Assembly: GCA_028281535.1 (NCBI GenBank)
Contig: JANQJS010000002.1
Coordinates: 1 to 64,000 of the forward strand
DNA from: Sedimentisphaerales bacterium
GTDB taxonomy: Bacteria; Planctomycetota; Phycisphaerae; Sedimentisphaerales; SM23-30
DNA length: 64,000 bases
Reading direction: 5' to 3'
The notes under the pieces were generated by a model. That model was not told the DNA's origin. It saw only the letters and a list, made by a program, of their open reading frames with translations, and ran no database searches. Position 1 is the first letter of the stretch, and each line of letters starts with the position of its first letter. The translations under genes and the position numbers were made by a program. This document shows, piece by piece, positions 56,008 to 64,000 of the stretch.

Positions 56008-57465
56008 TTAATTTTCTGTAGGCCGCATGAGCGGAAACAGGATGACGTCTCGTATTGAAGGCGAATTGGTCATCAGCATCACCAGCCGATCGATACCAAT
56101 TCCCAGGCCACCTGCAGGCGGCATGCCATATTTCAATGCATTGACAAAGTCATCATCCATCATTGCCATGGTTTCTTCCTGGCCACGAAGTTGTTTTCGG
56201 AAATTTTCTTCCTGAATAGCTGGATCGTTCAGTTCGGTATAGGCGTTGGCTATTTCCATTCCAGAAACCATTAATTCAAAGCGTTCGGCAACATTTGGGT
56301 TATCAACTTTACGTTTAGTTAATGGGCAAAGTGATGCTGGATAATCAATAATGAATGTTGGGTTGATGAGTTTTTCTTCGACATAGTGTTCAAAAATTTC
56401 ACTCACAACCACATCGTCATCCATTCCAGATTCATTGATCTCTAGTTTTTGTGCTCGCTCACGAATGGCTGGTAGATCCGTGATGTCAATGCCCACATGT
56501 TCATTAAATAAATCGGCGTATGTTTTACGTGCCCAGGGTTGTGAATAGTCGATCATTTGACCATCAAACTCTAGTTGCATATTGTCACTTCGTTGTTTAA
56601 CCAACTCACAAACGATGGCTTCAGTAAGATCCATCATGTCATTGTAATCACCATAAGCTTGATAGACTTCACACATGGTAAATTCTGGGTTGTGATGGGT
56701 ACTGATCCCTTCATTGCGGAAGTTGCGATTTACTTCAAAAACGCGTTCCATGCCGCCAACCAATAATCGTTTCAAATAAAGCTCCGGTGCGATACGTAAG
56801 TAGAGTTCCATATCCAGAGCATTATGGTGCGTGATGAACGGTCGTGCTGCTGCTCCACCGGCTATCGATTGCATCATGGGAGTTTCCACTTCCATGAAGT
56901 TTTTTGCTTTTAAATGATCTCGCAACGATTGCACGATGGCCACGCGATTTTTGAAGGTATCCATCACCTCTGTATTTGAAAATAAATCCACGTACCGCAT
57001 GCGATATCTTAAGTCAACATCTTGCAGCCCATGGCGTTTTTCAGGTGGTGGCAAGGTTGCTTTGCAGAGGAATGAAAGATTGGTTACCCAAATAGTGGTT
57101 TCGCCTTTTTTTGTTTTCCCCAGCAAGCCTTCAGCACCGACGATATCGCCTAGATCCAGATGCTTGGCAATGGCCCAGCTCTGCTCATCCATGCGTTTTT
57201 TATTTAAGCCAATTTGAAGATCGCCAGTCCAGTCACGCAGTGTGATGAATTTTAAGCTGCCAATATCGCGCAAAAGCACGATGCGGCCTGCTCCTTTGAC
57301 GATTTGTTCTTCATTATCAGGGTCATACTTTGCAGCAATGTCAGATAGAGCCTCTGTTCCTTCAAATTTACCGCCATAGGGATCGACCCCGAGTTCTTTT
57401 AGTTTTTCCAGCTTGACCAGCCGGGCTTGCTCATATTCGTTGATGTTGTCCTGTGGTTTTTCCAT
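56008..57465 (-). CDS. lysS: lysyl-tRNA synthetase, class II
   Basis: 485 residues from ATG 57465. An anticodon-binding OB domain (about 55-150, GRIVLLRDIGSLKFITLRDWTGDLQIGLNK) is followed by the catalytic core with motif 2 FRNEGISTHHNPEFTMCEVYQAY and motif 3 GLGIGIDRLVML near the end. It charges lysine tRNA. It heads the operon with lolC/E and lolD. The terminator at 57530-57562 separates it from the upstream Cys-rich gene. Confidence 0.97.
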   Translation of the reverse strand: MEKPQDNINEYEQARLVKLEKLKELGVDPYGGKFEGTEALSDIAAKYDPDNEEQIVKGAGRIVLLRDIGSLKFITLRDWTGDLQIGLNKKRMDEQSWAIAKHLDLGDIVGAEGLLGKTKKGETTIWVTNLSFLCKATLPPPEKRHGLQDVDLRYRMRYVDLFSNTEVMDTFKNRVAIVQSLRDHLKAKNFMEVETPMMQSIAGGAAARPFITHHNALDMELYLRIAPELYLKRLLVGGMERVFEVNRNFRNEGISTHHNPEFTMCEVYQAYGDYNDMMDLTEAIVCELVKQRSDNMQLEFDGQMIDYSQPWARKTYADLFNEHVGIDITDLPAIRERAQKLEINESGMDDDVVVSEIFEHYVEEKLINPTFIIDYPASLCPLTKRKVDNPNVAERFELMVSGMEIANAYTELNDPAIQEENFRKQLRGQEETMAMMDDDFVNALKYGMPPAGGLGIGIDRLVMLMTNSPSIRDVILFPLMRPTEN

Positions 57466-57529
57466 CACGTCATGATAGTCATAAACCCTTGGTAGTCAAT
57501 GGAAAACCATTATTTAACCGCTGTGCGCA

Positions 57530-57562
57530 ATAAAAAAGGGCAACCCTAGTGAGTTGCCCTTG
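57530..57562 (-). terminator. rho-independent terminator of the Cys-rich gene
   Basis: Stem AAGGGCAAC/GTTGCCCTT (57536-57544 and 57553-57561) around an eight-base loop. On the minus strand it is followed by TTTTTT. Confidence 0.88.
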
Positions 57563-57583
57563 AAAAGATCGAATGATCAAACT

Positions 57584-58033
57584 TTATTTTACCGCTACAG
57601 TTGCCACTGGGGCTTTTTTACTGGGGCAGCAACCAGATTTCTTTTCAGCACTGGCTTGTTGAGCTTTTCCTGTAACTGGGCATTGTGCCGTTGAAGCTGT
57701 TTGTCCTAAGCTTTTAGTGCAAGTTGAGGCTTCACCGCTTGCCAACGTAGCTTTTGCTTTTGATGGGCAGCATTTTTTGCCTTCAGTTCCAGCAGCGAGT
57801 GTAGCTTCCTTAGATTTACTGCAGCTAGATTCTCCGCTGGCTTGCAGAGCTGCAGCAGATTTACTACATTTACTACTACAATCACTTTTAGCTTTATCAC
57901 ATGTTTTCCCAGAAACCTCTTGAGCAGATTGGTTCTGAGCGGAAATATCTGTTTTATTGCCTGTTGAATCGTTGTAAACGAACATTAGACCAACAAGTAG
58001 AATCGCGGCGGCAATGGCTAATCTTAAATTCAT
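57584..58033 (-). CDS. secreted Cys-rich repeat protein, putative metal binder
   Basis: 149 residues from ATG 58033, with AAGGAGA 7 bases upstream; an in-frame start at 58069 is poorer. An N-terminal hydrophobic segment (about 4-20, LAIAAAILLVGLMFVY) anchors or exports it. The rest contains ten Cys residues in short repeated contexts: CDK, CSSKCSK, CSKSKE, KKCCPSK, CTKS, QCPVTGK and GCCPSK, separated by Ala/Ser/Thr/Lys-rich linkers with ATLASGE repeats. CCPSK occurs twice. Such a pattern suggests metal or thiol chemistry outside the inner membrane, but no family is recognised. It has its own terminator. Confidence 0.72.
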   Translation of the reverse strand: MNLRLAIAAAILLVGLMFVYNDSTGNKTDISAQNQSAQEVSGKTCDKAKSDCSSKCSKSAAALQASGESSCSKSKEATLAAGTEGKKCCPSKAKATLASGEASTCTKSLGQTASTAQCPVTGKAQQASAEKKSGCCPSKKAPVATVAVK

Positions 58034-58221
58034 GAATATTCTCCTTAAATTTTGAATCCCATTTGGCAATTGTTAGAAATTGACATTAAAATATACTCAT
58101 ACTCCACTATACACAATAACCTATACGATGGCTTTACGTCAAGTGTTTTCGAAAATAATAGAAGATCTTTAAAATTATAAATATCGTAATAACAACTAAT
58201 TAACAGAATAATCCCCATAAA

Positions 58222-59064
58222 ATGCCCGAATTACCAGAAGTTGAATCGATTGCGACTGGTTTAGACCGTCAGATAAGCCAGGCAACCATAACCTCATTTG
58301 ACATCCATCAGCCACTTATTCTCCGAGGACCCTATCAGGCTGCGTGGAAAAAGAAGGTTAAATTATTAATTGATAAGAGGATAACGAGAGTTTATCGGCG
58401 TGCAAAGCGGTTGATAATCGCTACAGATAGTACAACCGTCATAATCGTTCAATTAGGTATGACTGGAAAATTCCTTATAAACACATCGGCCGACGCTATG
58501 GAAAAACACACCCATATTATTCTTAAGATGAGTAATAATAAGGAAATACGTTATATAGACCCCAGGCGGTTCGGCAAAGTATGGTTTATCGATAATCCAA
58601 ATGATTGTATTGAATCGGCGATGTTGGATGCGGGCATGACCCAGCTTGGACCGGAGCCATTCGATCTAACGGCCAAAACGATTCATCCAATACTGAATGC
58701 GAATCGTCCGATTAAGTCGCTATTATTAGATCAGATTAAAATCGCTGGATTGGGAAATATTTATGCTGATGAGGCGTTATTTGATTCCAAAATTCACCCT
58801 TTAACGATTTCAAACAGAATCCGGCCAGAGCAATCTGCCAAATTGGTCAAATCCATCCAGAAAGTACTGAGAAAGTCAATCAGCCTGGGTGGCACGACCT
58901 TTCGTGATTATAAAAATCCTTATGGCGATATAGGCACCTTTGTCAAAATACTGAAGGTTTATCAGCGGACGGGGCAACCTTGCAAACGATGCAAAACTCC
59001 GATCGAGCAAATTAAGATTACAGGTCGCTCCAGCCATTTTTGCCCCACTTGCCAGGTGAAATAA
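58222..59064 (+). CDS. mutM: formamidopyrimidine-DNA glycosylase
   Basis: Base-excision repair enzyme that removes 8-oxoguanine. 280 residues. Starts MPELPEVESIATGLDRQI, with Pro as the catalytic N-terminus after Met removal and Glu3 beside it. Other marks are QLGMTGKF, the Lys/Arg DNA-contact region DPRRFGKVWF, the helix-two-turn-helix DQIKIAGLGNIYADEALF, and the C-terminal zinc finger CKRC...CPTC. It stands alone, with no ribosome site seen before the ATG. Confidence 0.95.
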   Translation: MPELPEVESIATGLDRQISQATITSFDIHQPLILRGPYQAAWKKKVKLLIDKRITRVYRRAKRLIIATDSTTVIIVQLGMTGKFLINTSADAMEKHTHIILKMSNNKEIRYIDPRRFGKVWFIDNPNDCIESAMLDAGMTQLGPEPFDLTAKTIHPILNANRPIKSLLLDQIKIAGLGNIYADEALFDSKIHPLTISNRIRPEQSAKLVKSIQKVLRKSISLGGTTFRDYKNPYGDIGTFVKILKVYQRTGQPCKRCKTPIEQIKITGRSSHFCPTCQVK

Positions 59065-59170
59065 ATTGGAATTTGATTTCCCAGAGCCTATTTAAGCGGT
59101 AAAATCATCCATCTGTAATGAAGTCTTTATTAAAGAGTGACTATCTTTGTAGTTAGAACAGGAAGTATGA

Positions 59171-60439
59171 ATGAAAGTTTTATTGGTAGGAAGCGGCGGC
59201 CGGGAACATGTGCTCGCCTGGAAATTATCTCAATCTAAAAAGCTCAAACAACTCTACTGTGCCCCAGGTAATCCTGGAACCGCACAACATGGTAAGAATA
59301 TTGACATCGCAGATACCGATATTGATGGATTGGTGAAATTTGCGGTCGAAAAGAAAGTCGATTTGGCCATTATTGGTCCAGAAGATCCATTGGCTGCTGG
59401 CATTGTTGATGCGTTGAATAAGGAAGGTATCAAAGCCTTTGGTCCAACTGGAGATGCCGCGGCACTTGAGGGCGACAAAGCGTTTTCAAAAAAATTGATG
59501 CAAGATAATGCCATACCAACGGCGGAAGCCCAAGTCTTTGAAAATTTTGAAGATGCCAAAACCTATATCGCTTCCAGAGATTCTGGTTTGGTCGTCAAAG
59601 CCGCAGGACTGGCCAAAGGTAAAGGGGTCTATGTTATAGATGATCCGGCCGAAGCCATCTTGATTGCTGAAAAGATTTTGAATGATGGTTTGTTTGGCGA
59701 AGCAGGAAATAAAATTGTCGTTGAAGAAAAACTCCTGGGGCAAGAAGCATCTATTCTTGCTTTTGTCGATGGACGCAATATTTATGTTATGGAGTCGGCT
59801 CAAGATCATAAGCCGATTGGCGAAGGTGATACAGGTCTGAATACTGGTGGCATGGGGGCCTATACGCCAGCACCTATCGTAACCGAAAAATTGCTCGATC
59901 AAATACAACGTGAAGTTTTAGTACCAACGATCGATGGTTTAAATCGGATAGGTGCACCCTATCGTGGCATTCTTTATGCAGGTCTTATGATGACAGCCGG
60001 TGGTCCTAAAGTTTTGGAATTTAACGTACGTTTTGGCGATCCGGAAGCTCAACCCATTTTGATGCGGTTGCAAAGTGATTTGCTGGATGTGATGTTAGCG
60101 GTTTGCGATGGAACGTTGGATCAACAAACTCTTAAGTGGGATCCAAGGCCTGCAGTTTGTGTTGTCATGTCGTCTGGTGGTTACCCAGAAGATTACGAAA
60201 AAGGAAAAGTGATCACTGGTATTGAAGAAGCTGAAGCATTAGGTGATGTTAAAGTCTTTCATGCAGGAACTAAAGAAGACAATGGCAATATTGTTACCAG
60301 TGGCGGACGCGTGTTAGGTGTCACGGCGGTAGGTAACACCGTCAAAGAAGCTCAAGCACGTGCATACGAGGCTTGTGAGAAAATTCATTTTGATGGTGCC
60401 TATTACCGTAAGGATATTGCCGACAAAGCAATCAAATAA
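59171..60439 (+). CDS. purD: phosphoribosylamine--glycine ligase
   Basis: ATP-grasp enzyme of purine synthesis. 422 residues: N-terminal MKVLLVGSGGREHVLAWKL, ATP-grasp loop VVKAAGLAKGKGVYV, and GGMGAYTPAP, FNVRFGDPEAQPILMRL near residues 225 and 285. AGGA precedes the ATG. The glycosyltransferase gene follows after 17 bases. Confidence 0.97.
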   Translation: MKVLLVGSGGREHVLAWKLSQSKKLKQLYCAPGNPGTAQHGKNIDIADTDIDGLVKFAVEKKVDLAIIGPEDPLAAGIVDALNKEGIKAFGPTGDAAALEGDKAFSKKLMQDNAIPTAEAQVFENFEDAKTYIASRDSGLVVKAAGLAKGKGVYVIDDPAEAILIAEKILNDGLFGEAGNKIVVEEKLLGQEASILAFVDGRNIYVMESAQDHKPIGEGDTGLNTGGMGAYTPAPIVTEKLLDQIQREVLVPTIDGLNRIGAPYRGILYAGLMMTAGGPKVLEFNVRFGDPEAQPILMRLQSDLLDVMLAVCDGTLDQQTLKWDPRPAVCVVMSSGGYPEDYEKGKVITGIEEAEALGDVKVFHAGTKEDNGNIVTSGGRVLGVTAVGNTVKEAQARAYEACEKIHFDGAYYRKDIADKAIK

Positions 60440-60456
60440 TATGTGAAAGGGATGGT

Positions 60457-61650
60457 GTGTCTAAGGAGAGACCACGTCTGGTGATTGTTTCAGGAAGTTT
60501 TCCTAATATCCCTTGTGGCGTATCAGGGCATGTGGATATTATCGCATCAAGAACTGCCGCACGCGGCGATTATGATGTTCATGTACTCACTTCCGATGAT
60601 TCTGATGTTAACCTCGATCTTGGAAAAAACTATACCATCCATCCAAGAATCAAGCGTTGGTCATGGTTTGATTCTTATACGATTTGCAAAGAAATTATTC
60701 GTCTCAAGCCTGATGTGATTCAAATTCAAAATCCAACCATCAAGTATTACAGTTGGCGCACGATTGTTATGTGCACTGTTGTTCCTCTACTTAAATTCAT
60801 GGCGCCTGATATTCGAATTGTTGTCATGCAGCATGATATCGCTGTCGGCAAATGGCTTTATCGTTGGCGATATTTTCCCATGCTCTATAGTGCTGATGCG
60901 ATCCTGGTTTCAAATGCTCGGGATTATCAAGCGATCATAGATCAAAACATTAGTCCTTATGATGTCCACATTGCACCTGTAGGTTCACACATGAAAGCTC
61001 ACCAGCGCACGCCGCAGCAAATTCGTCGCTCTAGGCAAGTATTGGATATTCCTGAAGATTCCTTTTGTATTTCGTATTTTGGGTATGTGCATCCAGGTCG
61101 TCATATTCATGTGATCCTAGAAGCGATTGCCAAACTTCGCGAAAAGAATCATCCTGCACACGGACTTATCATGGGGGCTGCCTTTAAAGATCAAGATGAG
61201 TATTATGAAAACTGTAAAAAGCGTGCTGTTGAATTAGGTCTCGAAGAACATGTCACCTGGACAGGATTTGCCAGTCCGGAACAAATTACCGATGGTTTGG
61301 CGGCGACAGATGTTTTTGTGAGCTTGCCAGAGCGAGGTGCTGATATGCGTAACACTTCGATTCAAACAGCACTACTATCGCAGTTACCTGTCGTGACCTG
61401 TTTGAATACCCGATATTATCGCGATGAAGATTTGGAGAATATGGGGTGTGTGATGATTTCAGAGATCAACAGAGAGAATGTTATGAATGCCATCCTGGAA
61501 GCTCTGGATAATCCTCTGCCTCAACCCTTTCTCGATCGGCGGAGCAGCTGGCTAGCTGAAGATAATGTCTGGCCCAGACATATTGATGCAAATATTCGTG
61601 CTTATCATAATCAACCAGCACTTAAGAAACTTGATTTTATTGCGAGTTGA
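60457..61650 (+). CDS. GT-B fold glycosyltransferase (GT4-like)
   Basis: 397 residues starting at GTG 60457 (AAGGGA upstream). N-terminal half opens LVIVSGSFPNIPCGVSGHVDIIA, and the C-terminal half has FCISYFGYVHPGRHIHVILEAI, EHVTWTGFASPEQITDGLAATDVFVSLPERGADMRNTSIQTALLSQLPVVT. The E-x7-E-type pair typical of GT4 is not fully visible. It should act on cell-surface or secreted glycans, possibly with the genes around it. Co-transcription with purD is likely. Confidence 0.83.
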   Translation: MSKERPRLVIVSGSFPNIPCGVSGHVDIIASRTAARGDYDVHVLTSDDSDVNLDLGKNYTIHPRIKRWSWFDSYTICKEIIRLKPDVIQIQNPTIKYYSWRTIVMCTVVPLLKFMAPDIRIVVMQHDIAVGKWLYRWRYFPMLYSADAILVSNARDYQAIIDQNISPYDVHIAPVGSHMKAHQRTPQQIRRSRQVLDIPEDSFCISYFGYVHPGRHIHVILEAIAKLREKNHPAHGLIMGAAFKDQDEYYENCKKRAVELGLEEHVTWTGFASPEQITDGLAATDVFVSLPERGADMRNTSIQTALLSQLPVVTCLNTRYYRDEDLENMGCVMISEINRENVMNAILEALDNPLPQPFLDRRSSWLAEDNVWPRHIDANIRAYHNQPALKKLDFIAS

Positions 61651-61671
61651 AAATACGAAGATGCTTAATGA

Positions 61672-62583
61672 TTAAGCTAAAATCCCCGATTGTACTTGGA
61701 GTGGTTTTCGTCGCGTGTGAACGCTATAGACGATTCTACCATCGGTGTGTTGCACCAGATCTACGGCATTGAGAATATCACGTGTTGTGGGGCTTTTAAT
61801 GCAATCAAAACGATCATTACAGGTTTCATTTTTATTGCAGGGACAACAGGGAAGATCCGATTGAAGTGCAATGACTTGTTGGTTCGGACGAATGCGGTAG
61901 CGATAATCGATGCCGCCGAAGAGTGCTACCGTTGGTGTTTTTAAAGCACTGGCTAAATGCAAAACACCGGAGTCCATGGTGATAACGACAGAAGCAATCG
62001 CCAGGATACCCCATAAATCATGCAATTGCATATGCCCGCGAAGGTCTACATCGCAGGGAATGTCGTTGGTTTTCTGGGTACCGATCAGGACCAGTGGCTT
62101 ACCATCGAGGTGCTGTTTAAGGTGTTCGGCATGTTCAACAGGCCATTGTCTGGAGGCATGTCCCCCCTCTGGTGCAAATAACACACAATCCCTTAAATGC
62201 TTATATTTTTGACTCCAACGTTGCGGTATTTTGACATAAGGTGATTCGAAAGGAGGCTCTTCTCCCAGCAGTAATCCCAGTTCATCCGTTCGGTGAAGTG
62301 TTGGAGGTCGATTTTTAGTTAAATAATCCAGGTCGATGAATTCTTCGTTGGATTCTCCCAACCAGGTAAATTCAGGCCTAATTTCAGAAAATGCGTCAAC
62401 CCAGGTAGCGGATGTGATAATTTCCACATGGACATCTCGCGCATGGACTTTATCCAGAACAGGTAGTAAGCATACCACATTACCGAGTCCATGGTTGCGT
62501 TTGATGCGAATTATTTGTTTGTTAGGCTGAAGAAGATGATCCGCTGTGCGAATATCTTGAATTCCAATGGCCTTTGCCTCCAT
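61672..62583 (-). CDS. glycosyltransferase family 9 (heptosyltransferase-like) protein
   Basis: 303 residues from ATG 62583, where AAAGG lies 7 bases before; ATG 62598 is an alternative. The C-terminal domain has VLFAPEGGHASRQWPVEHAEHL and the signature TMDSGVLHLASALKTPTVALFGGIDYRYRIRP. GT9 members build the lipopolysaccharide core or other glycoconjugates. It converges with the GT4-like gene. Confidence 0.88.
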   Translation of the reverse strand: MEAKAIGIQDIRTADHLLQPNKQIIRIKRNHGLGNVVCLLPVLDKVHARDVHVEIITSATWVDAFSEIRPEFTWLGESNEEFIDLDYLTKNRPPTLHRTDELGLLLGEEPPFESPYVKIPQRWSQKYKHLRDCVLFAPEGGHASRQWPVEHAEHLKQHLDGKPLVLIGTQKTNDIPCDVDLRGHMQLHDLWGILAIASVVITMDSGVLHLASALKTPTVALFGGIDYRYRIRPNQQVIALQSDLPCCPCNKNETCNDRFDCIKSPTTRDILNAVDLVQHTDGRIVYSVHTRRKPLQVQSGILA

Positions 62584-62893
62584 GCAAACACCTTTCATGT
62601 TGCAAAATTAGTTTTCTATCAATTTAATGATCGGCATTGCACTGCGAAAATGTTCAAACTAATTCCAATTGATTTGCACCGCTATAGCTATGGAATTGAG
62701 ACTTTTTGATTGAATCACGTGTGAGAATGTAATAATCTAATATATCAAGGTCCGATAAATTAGATATTTTGTGCGATTCTTTGAGATTCGACGATAAGAG
62801 GATATCTTGTTTGTACAAATAACCTTGTCGATTCATGGATGATAATAATGGAAATGTTCCAATGAGCGTTTCAATTAATAAAGGTAGGATGCT
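62584..62893. other. 310-base intergenic region
   Basis: AT-rich, between divergent genes. I see no supported gene; a 60-codon reverse frame at 62654-62836 has no ribosome site or family match. It should contain the promoters of the GT9 gene and of the MAF-like gene. Confidence 0.5.
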
Positions 62894-64000
62894 ATGACAC
62901 GTTCAGCGACCCCATCACAACAGGCATCAGAAAGTTCTGAAGTCACCTTCATGCCTGCAGATAAAATTGATGCATACAAAACGAACTTGTTAAATACATG
63001 GCCGCTTGAGCAATTACTTGCAGTTAACCTGCAGGCATTAAGTCAGAAAAATCCTTTATTGGCGGATCAAATTCAAAAAACTCCCGTGCCTGATTCTATT
63101 GAATTGACGGTTGCTAATGATGGTCAAATTACCTTCATCCAAAAGTTACCTGATAATCGCATCCAATGGTTTGGTTCTTCATCCATTCCCGGAGTTTTTG
63201 CAGAACAAAATATTGAGCGGATTGATGTGGATCAAATTAATTTAGCATTGAATGGTATCTGGCAAGGGGCGGATGTCATGGCAATTTTAAAGAAGATGAA
63301 TCCCAATCAAGCCCTGTTTATTTTTGAGCGCGATTTACTCAATTTACGTTTGGCCTTTTGCCTGTATGATTTTTCATTGCATTTGGTGAATGGCAATCTT
63401 GTTATTTTTGTGGGCGAAGATTATGAAAAACAGCTCATAGAGTTTTACGATGAGAATTCAGGATACACCATTTTGGAACGAGTTGTTTCGTTGCCATATT
63501 GTGAAGATAAAGAGAATCAAATATTTTCACTTCAGATTACCACGGTTATGCAAAATCAACTTCAGGCTATTTTTAAGAAAATTGCGAGTCTGGGTAAGGA
63601 GTTGTCTGAAGCCTATGAGCAGCGTCCATTAATTCAATGTCTTGAAACATTGAAAAGTCAAAACTGGGATGAGTGCGGTATTTTAAATGTTGCACGTTTT
63701 TATAATGAGCATGAATACTTTTTAAGCTTACATCTTCTGACCGGTATGATGCAACAGGGATTGGTAGTTGATCAAATGGTTTGTGATCAACCTGGTAAGG
63801 CTTCTGTTATACCTCAGTTAGAAAAGCTCTTAAGCAACCTTCCGCAAATGGTTATCTTAAAAGAGAACTATCGCAAAGATTTTAGTTATGCTATACCTGA
63901 AAATGTCGTTTGTTTAACATGTCTTGATTATGTCGATGAGCAAGTACTCGAAAACCAAGAGCCTGTGAGTCAGCGAATCAAACCACAAGATATGTTGATC
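62894..64000 (+). CDS. MAF/DUF115-like glycosyltransferase family protein, 3' end outside the window
   Basis: 369 codons from ATG 62894 to the window edge without a stop; GGTAGGA precedes the ATG. Near the start, NLQALSQKNPLLADQI matches the N-terminal motif of MAF-type and related (MptE-like, DUF115) glycosyltransferases. Further on, ALFIFERDLLNLRLAFCLYD and VIFVGED fit the same family's second block. The catalytic DUF115 core would lie beyond the edge. These proteins modify flagellar or other surface proteins. The call is tentative because the sequence is incomplete. Confidence 0.6.
   Translation, partial: MTRSATPSQQASESSEVTFMPADKIDAYKTNLLNTWPLEQLLAVNLQALSQKNPLLADQIQKTPVPDSIELTVANDGQITFIQKLPDNRIQWFGSSSIPGVFAEQNIERIDVDQINLALNGIWQGADVMAILKKMNPNQALFIFERDLLNLRLAFCLYDFSLHLVNGNLVIFVGEDYEKQLIEFYDENSGYTILERVVSLPYCEDKENQIFSLQITTVMQNQLQAIFKKIASLGKELSEAYEQRPLIQCLETLKSQNWDECGILNVARFYNEHEYFLSLHLLTGMMQQGLVVDQMVCDQPGKASVIPQLEKLLSNLPQMVILKENYRKDFSYAIPENVVCLTCLDYVDEQVLENQEPVSQRIKPQDMLI

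Noticed and set aside
62654-62836. 60-codon reverse frame between the GT9 and MAF-like genes
   Set aside because: No ribosome binding site, no recognisable family, and composition like the surrounding intergenic DNA.

Overview
The window looks like chromosomal DNA of a Gram-negative, low-GC bacterium. The best guess is a member of the Planctomycetota, near the Phycisphaerae. The outer-membrane signs are a LolCDE-type lipoprotein exporter, a family 9 (heptosyltransferase-like) glycosyltransferase, a polysaccharide flippase and several lipoproteins. The lineage guess rests on recalled family resemblances: the DXS sequence type, the STAS type, the ComEA-linked conserved protein and the apparent futalosine-route quinone genes. 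It is an inference. No rRNA, tRNA, CRISPR array, transposase or prophage gene was seen.

Layout. 1-7 kb: the end of a PDZ protein, Lon protease, a STAS + ACT pair, an enolase-superfamily enzyme and MetK. 7-16 kb: a lipoprotein and an esterase lipoprotein, then a UbiA-type prenyltransferase divergent from an isoprenoid/quinone operon (short-chain prenyl diphosphate synthase, DXS, NAD kinase, a secreted TPR-like protein, UbiX). 15.8-19.5 kb: a GntR/YtrA-type ABC operon on the minus strand with a consensus promoter and an overlapping palindromic operator. 19.6-28.7 kb: a KOW membrane protein, a DegP/HtrA protease, GyrA, two minus-strand membrane proteins, GpsA and an ArsR-AHSA1-DinB-membrane protein module. 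28.7-32.9 kb: a sodium-pumping oxaloacetate decarboxylase-type operon (G, A, B) divergent from its likely biotin ligase.

33-38 kb: a stand-alone receiver-domain gene abutting groES-groEL, then a second receiver gene and a Ycf46-like AAA ATPase on the other strand. 38.2-42.1 kb: a hairpin-rich intergenic element, asparagine synthetase and a flippase. 42.1-43.2 kb: a 1.09-kb non-coding stretch with two perfect parS-type palindromes in front of parB, with no parA in the window. 43.2-47.6 kb: parB continues into a tight run encoding a helix-hairpin-helix protein, a conserved protein, a lipoprotein and an RDD membrane protein. 47.6-57.5 kb, minus strand: an IlvE-prenyl synthase-DUF89-M29 peptidase-HAD operon and a LysS-LolC/E-LolD operon. 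57.5-64 kb: a secreted Cys-rich protein, MutM, PurD, a GT-B glycosyltransferase, a GT9 enzyme and the first part of a probable MAF/DUF115-like protein cut by the window edge.

How the parts fit together. The UbiA-like enzyme, UbiX, two prenyl diphosphate synthases and DXS fit menaquinone and polyprenol synthesis. The decarboxylase plus biotin ligase would give a sodium gradient. Lon, GroESL, DegP and the PDZ protein form a protein-quality-control theme. The strongest non-routine observations are the receiver-groESL fusion of transcription units, parB with two parS and no adjacent parA, the GntR operon with a zinc-ribbon membrane partner, the 28-bp palindrome covering an arsR start codon, and the hairpin cluster before asnB.
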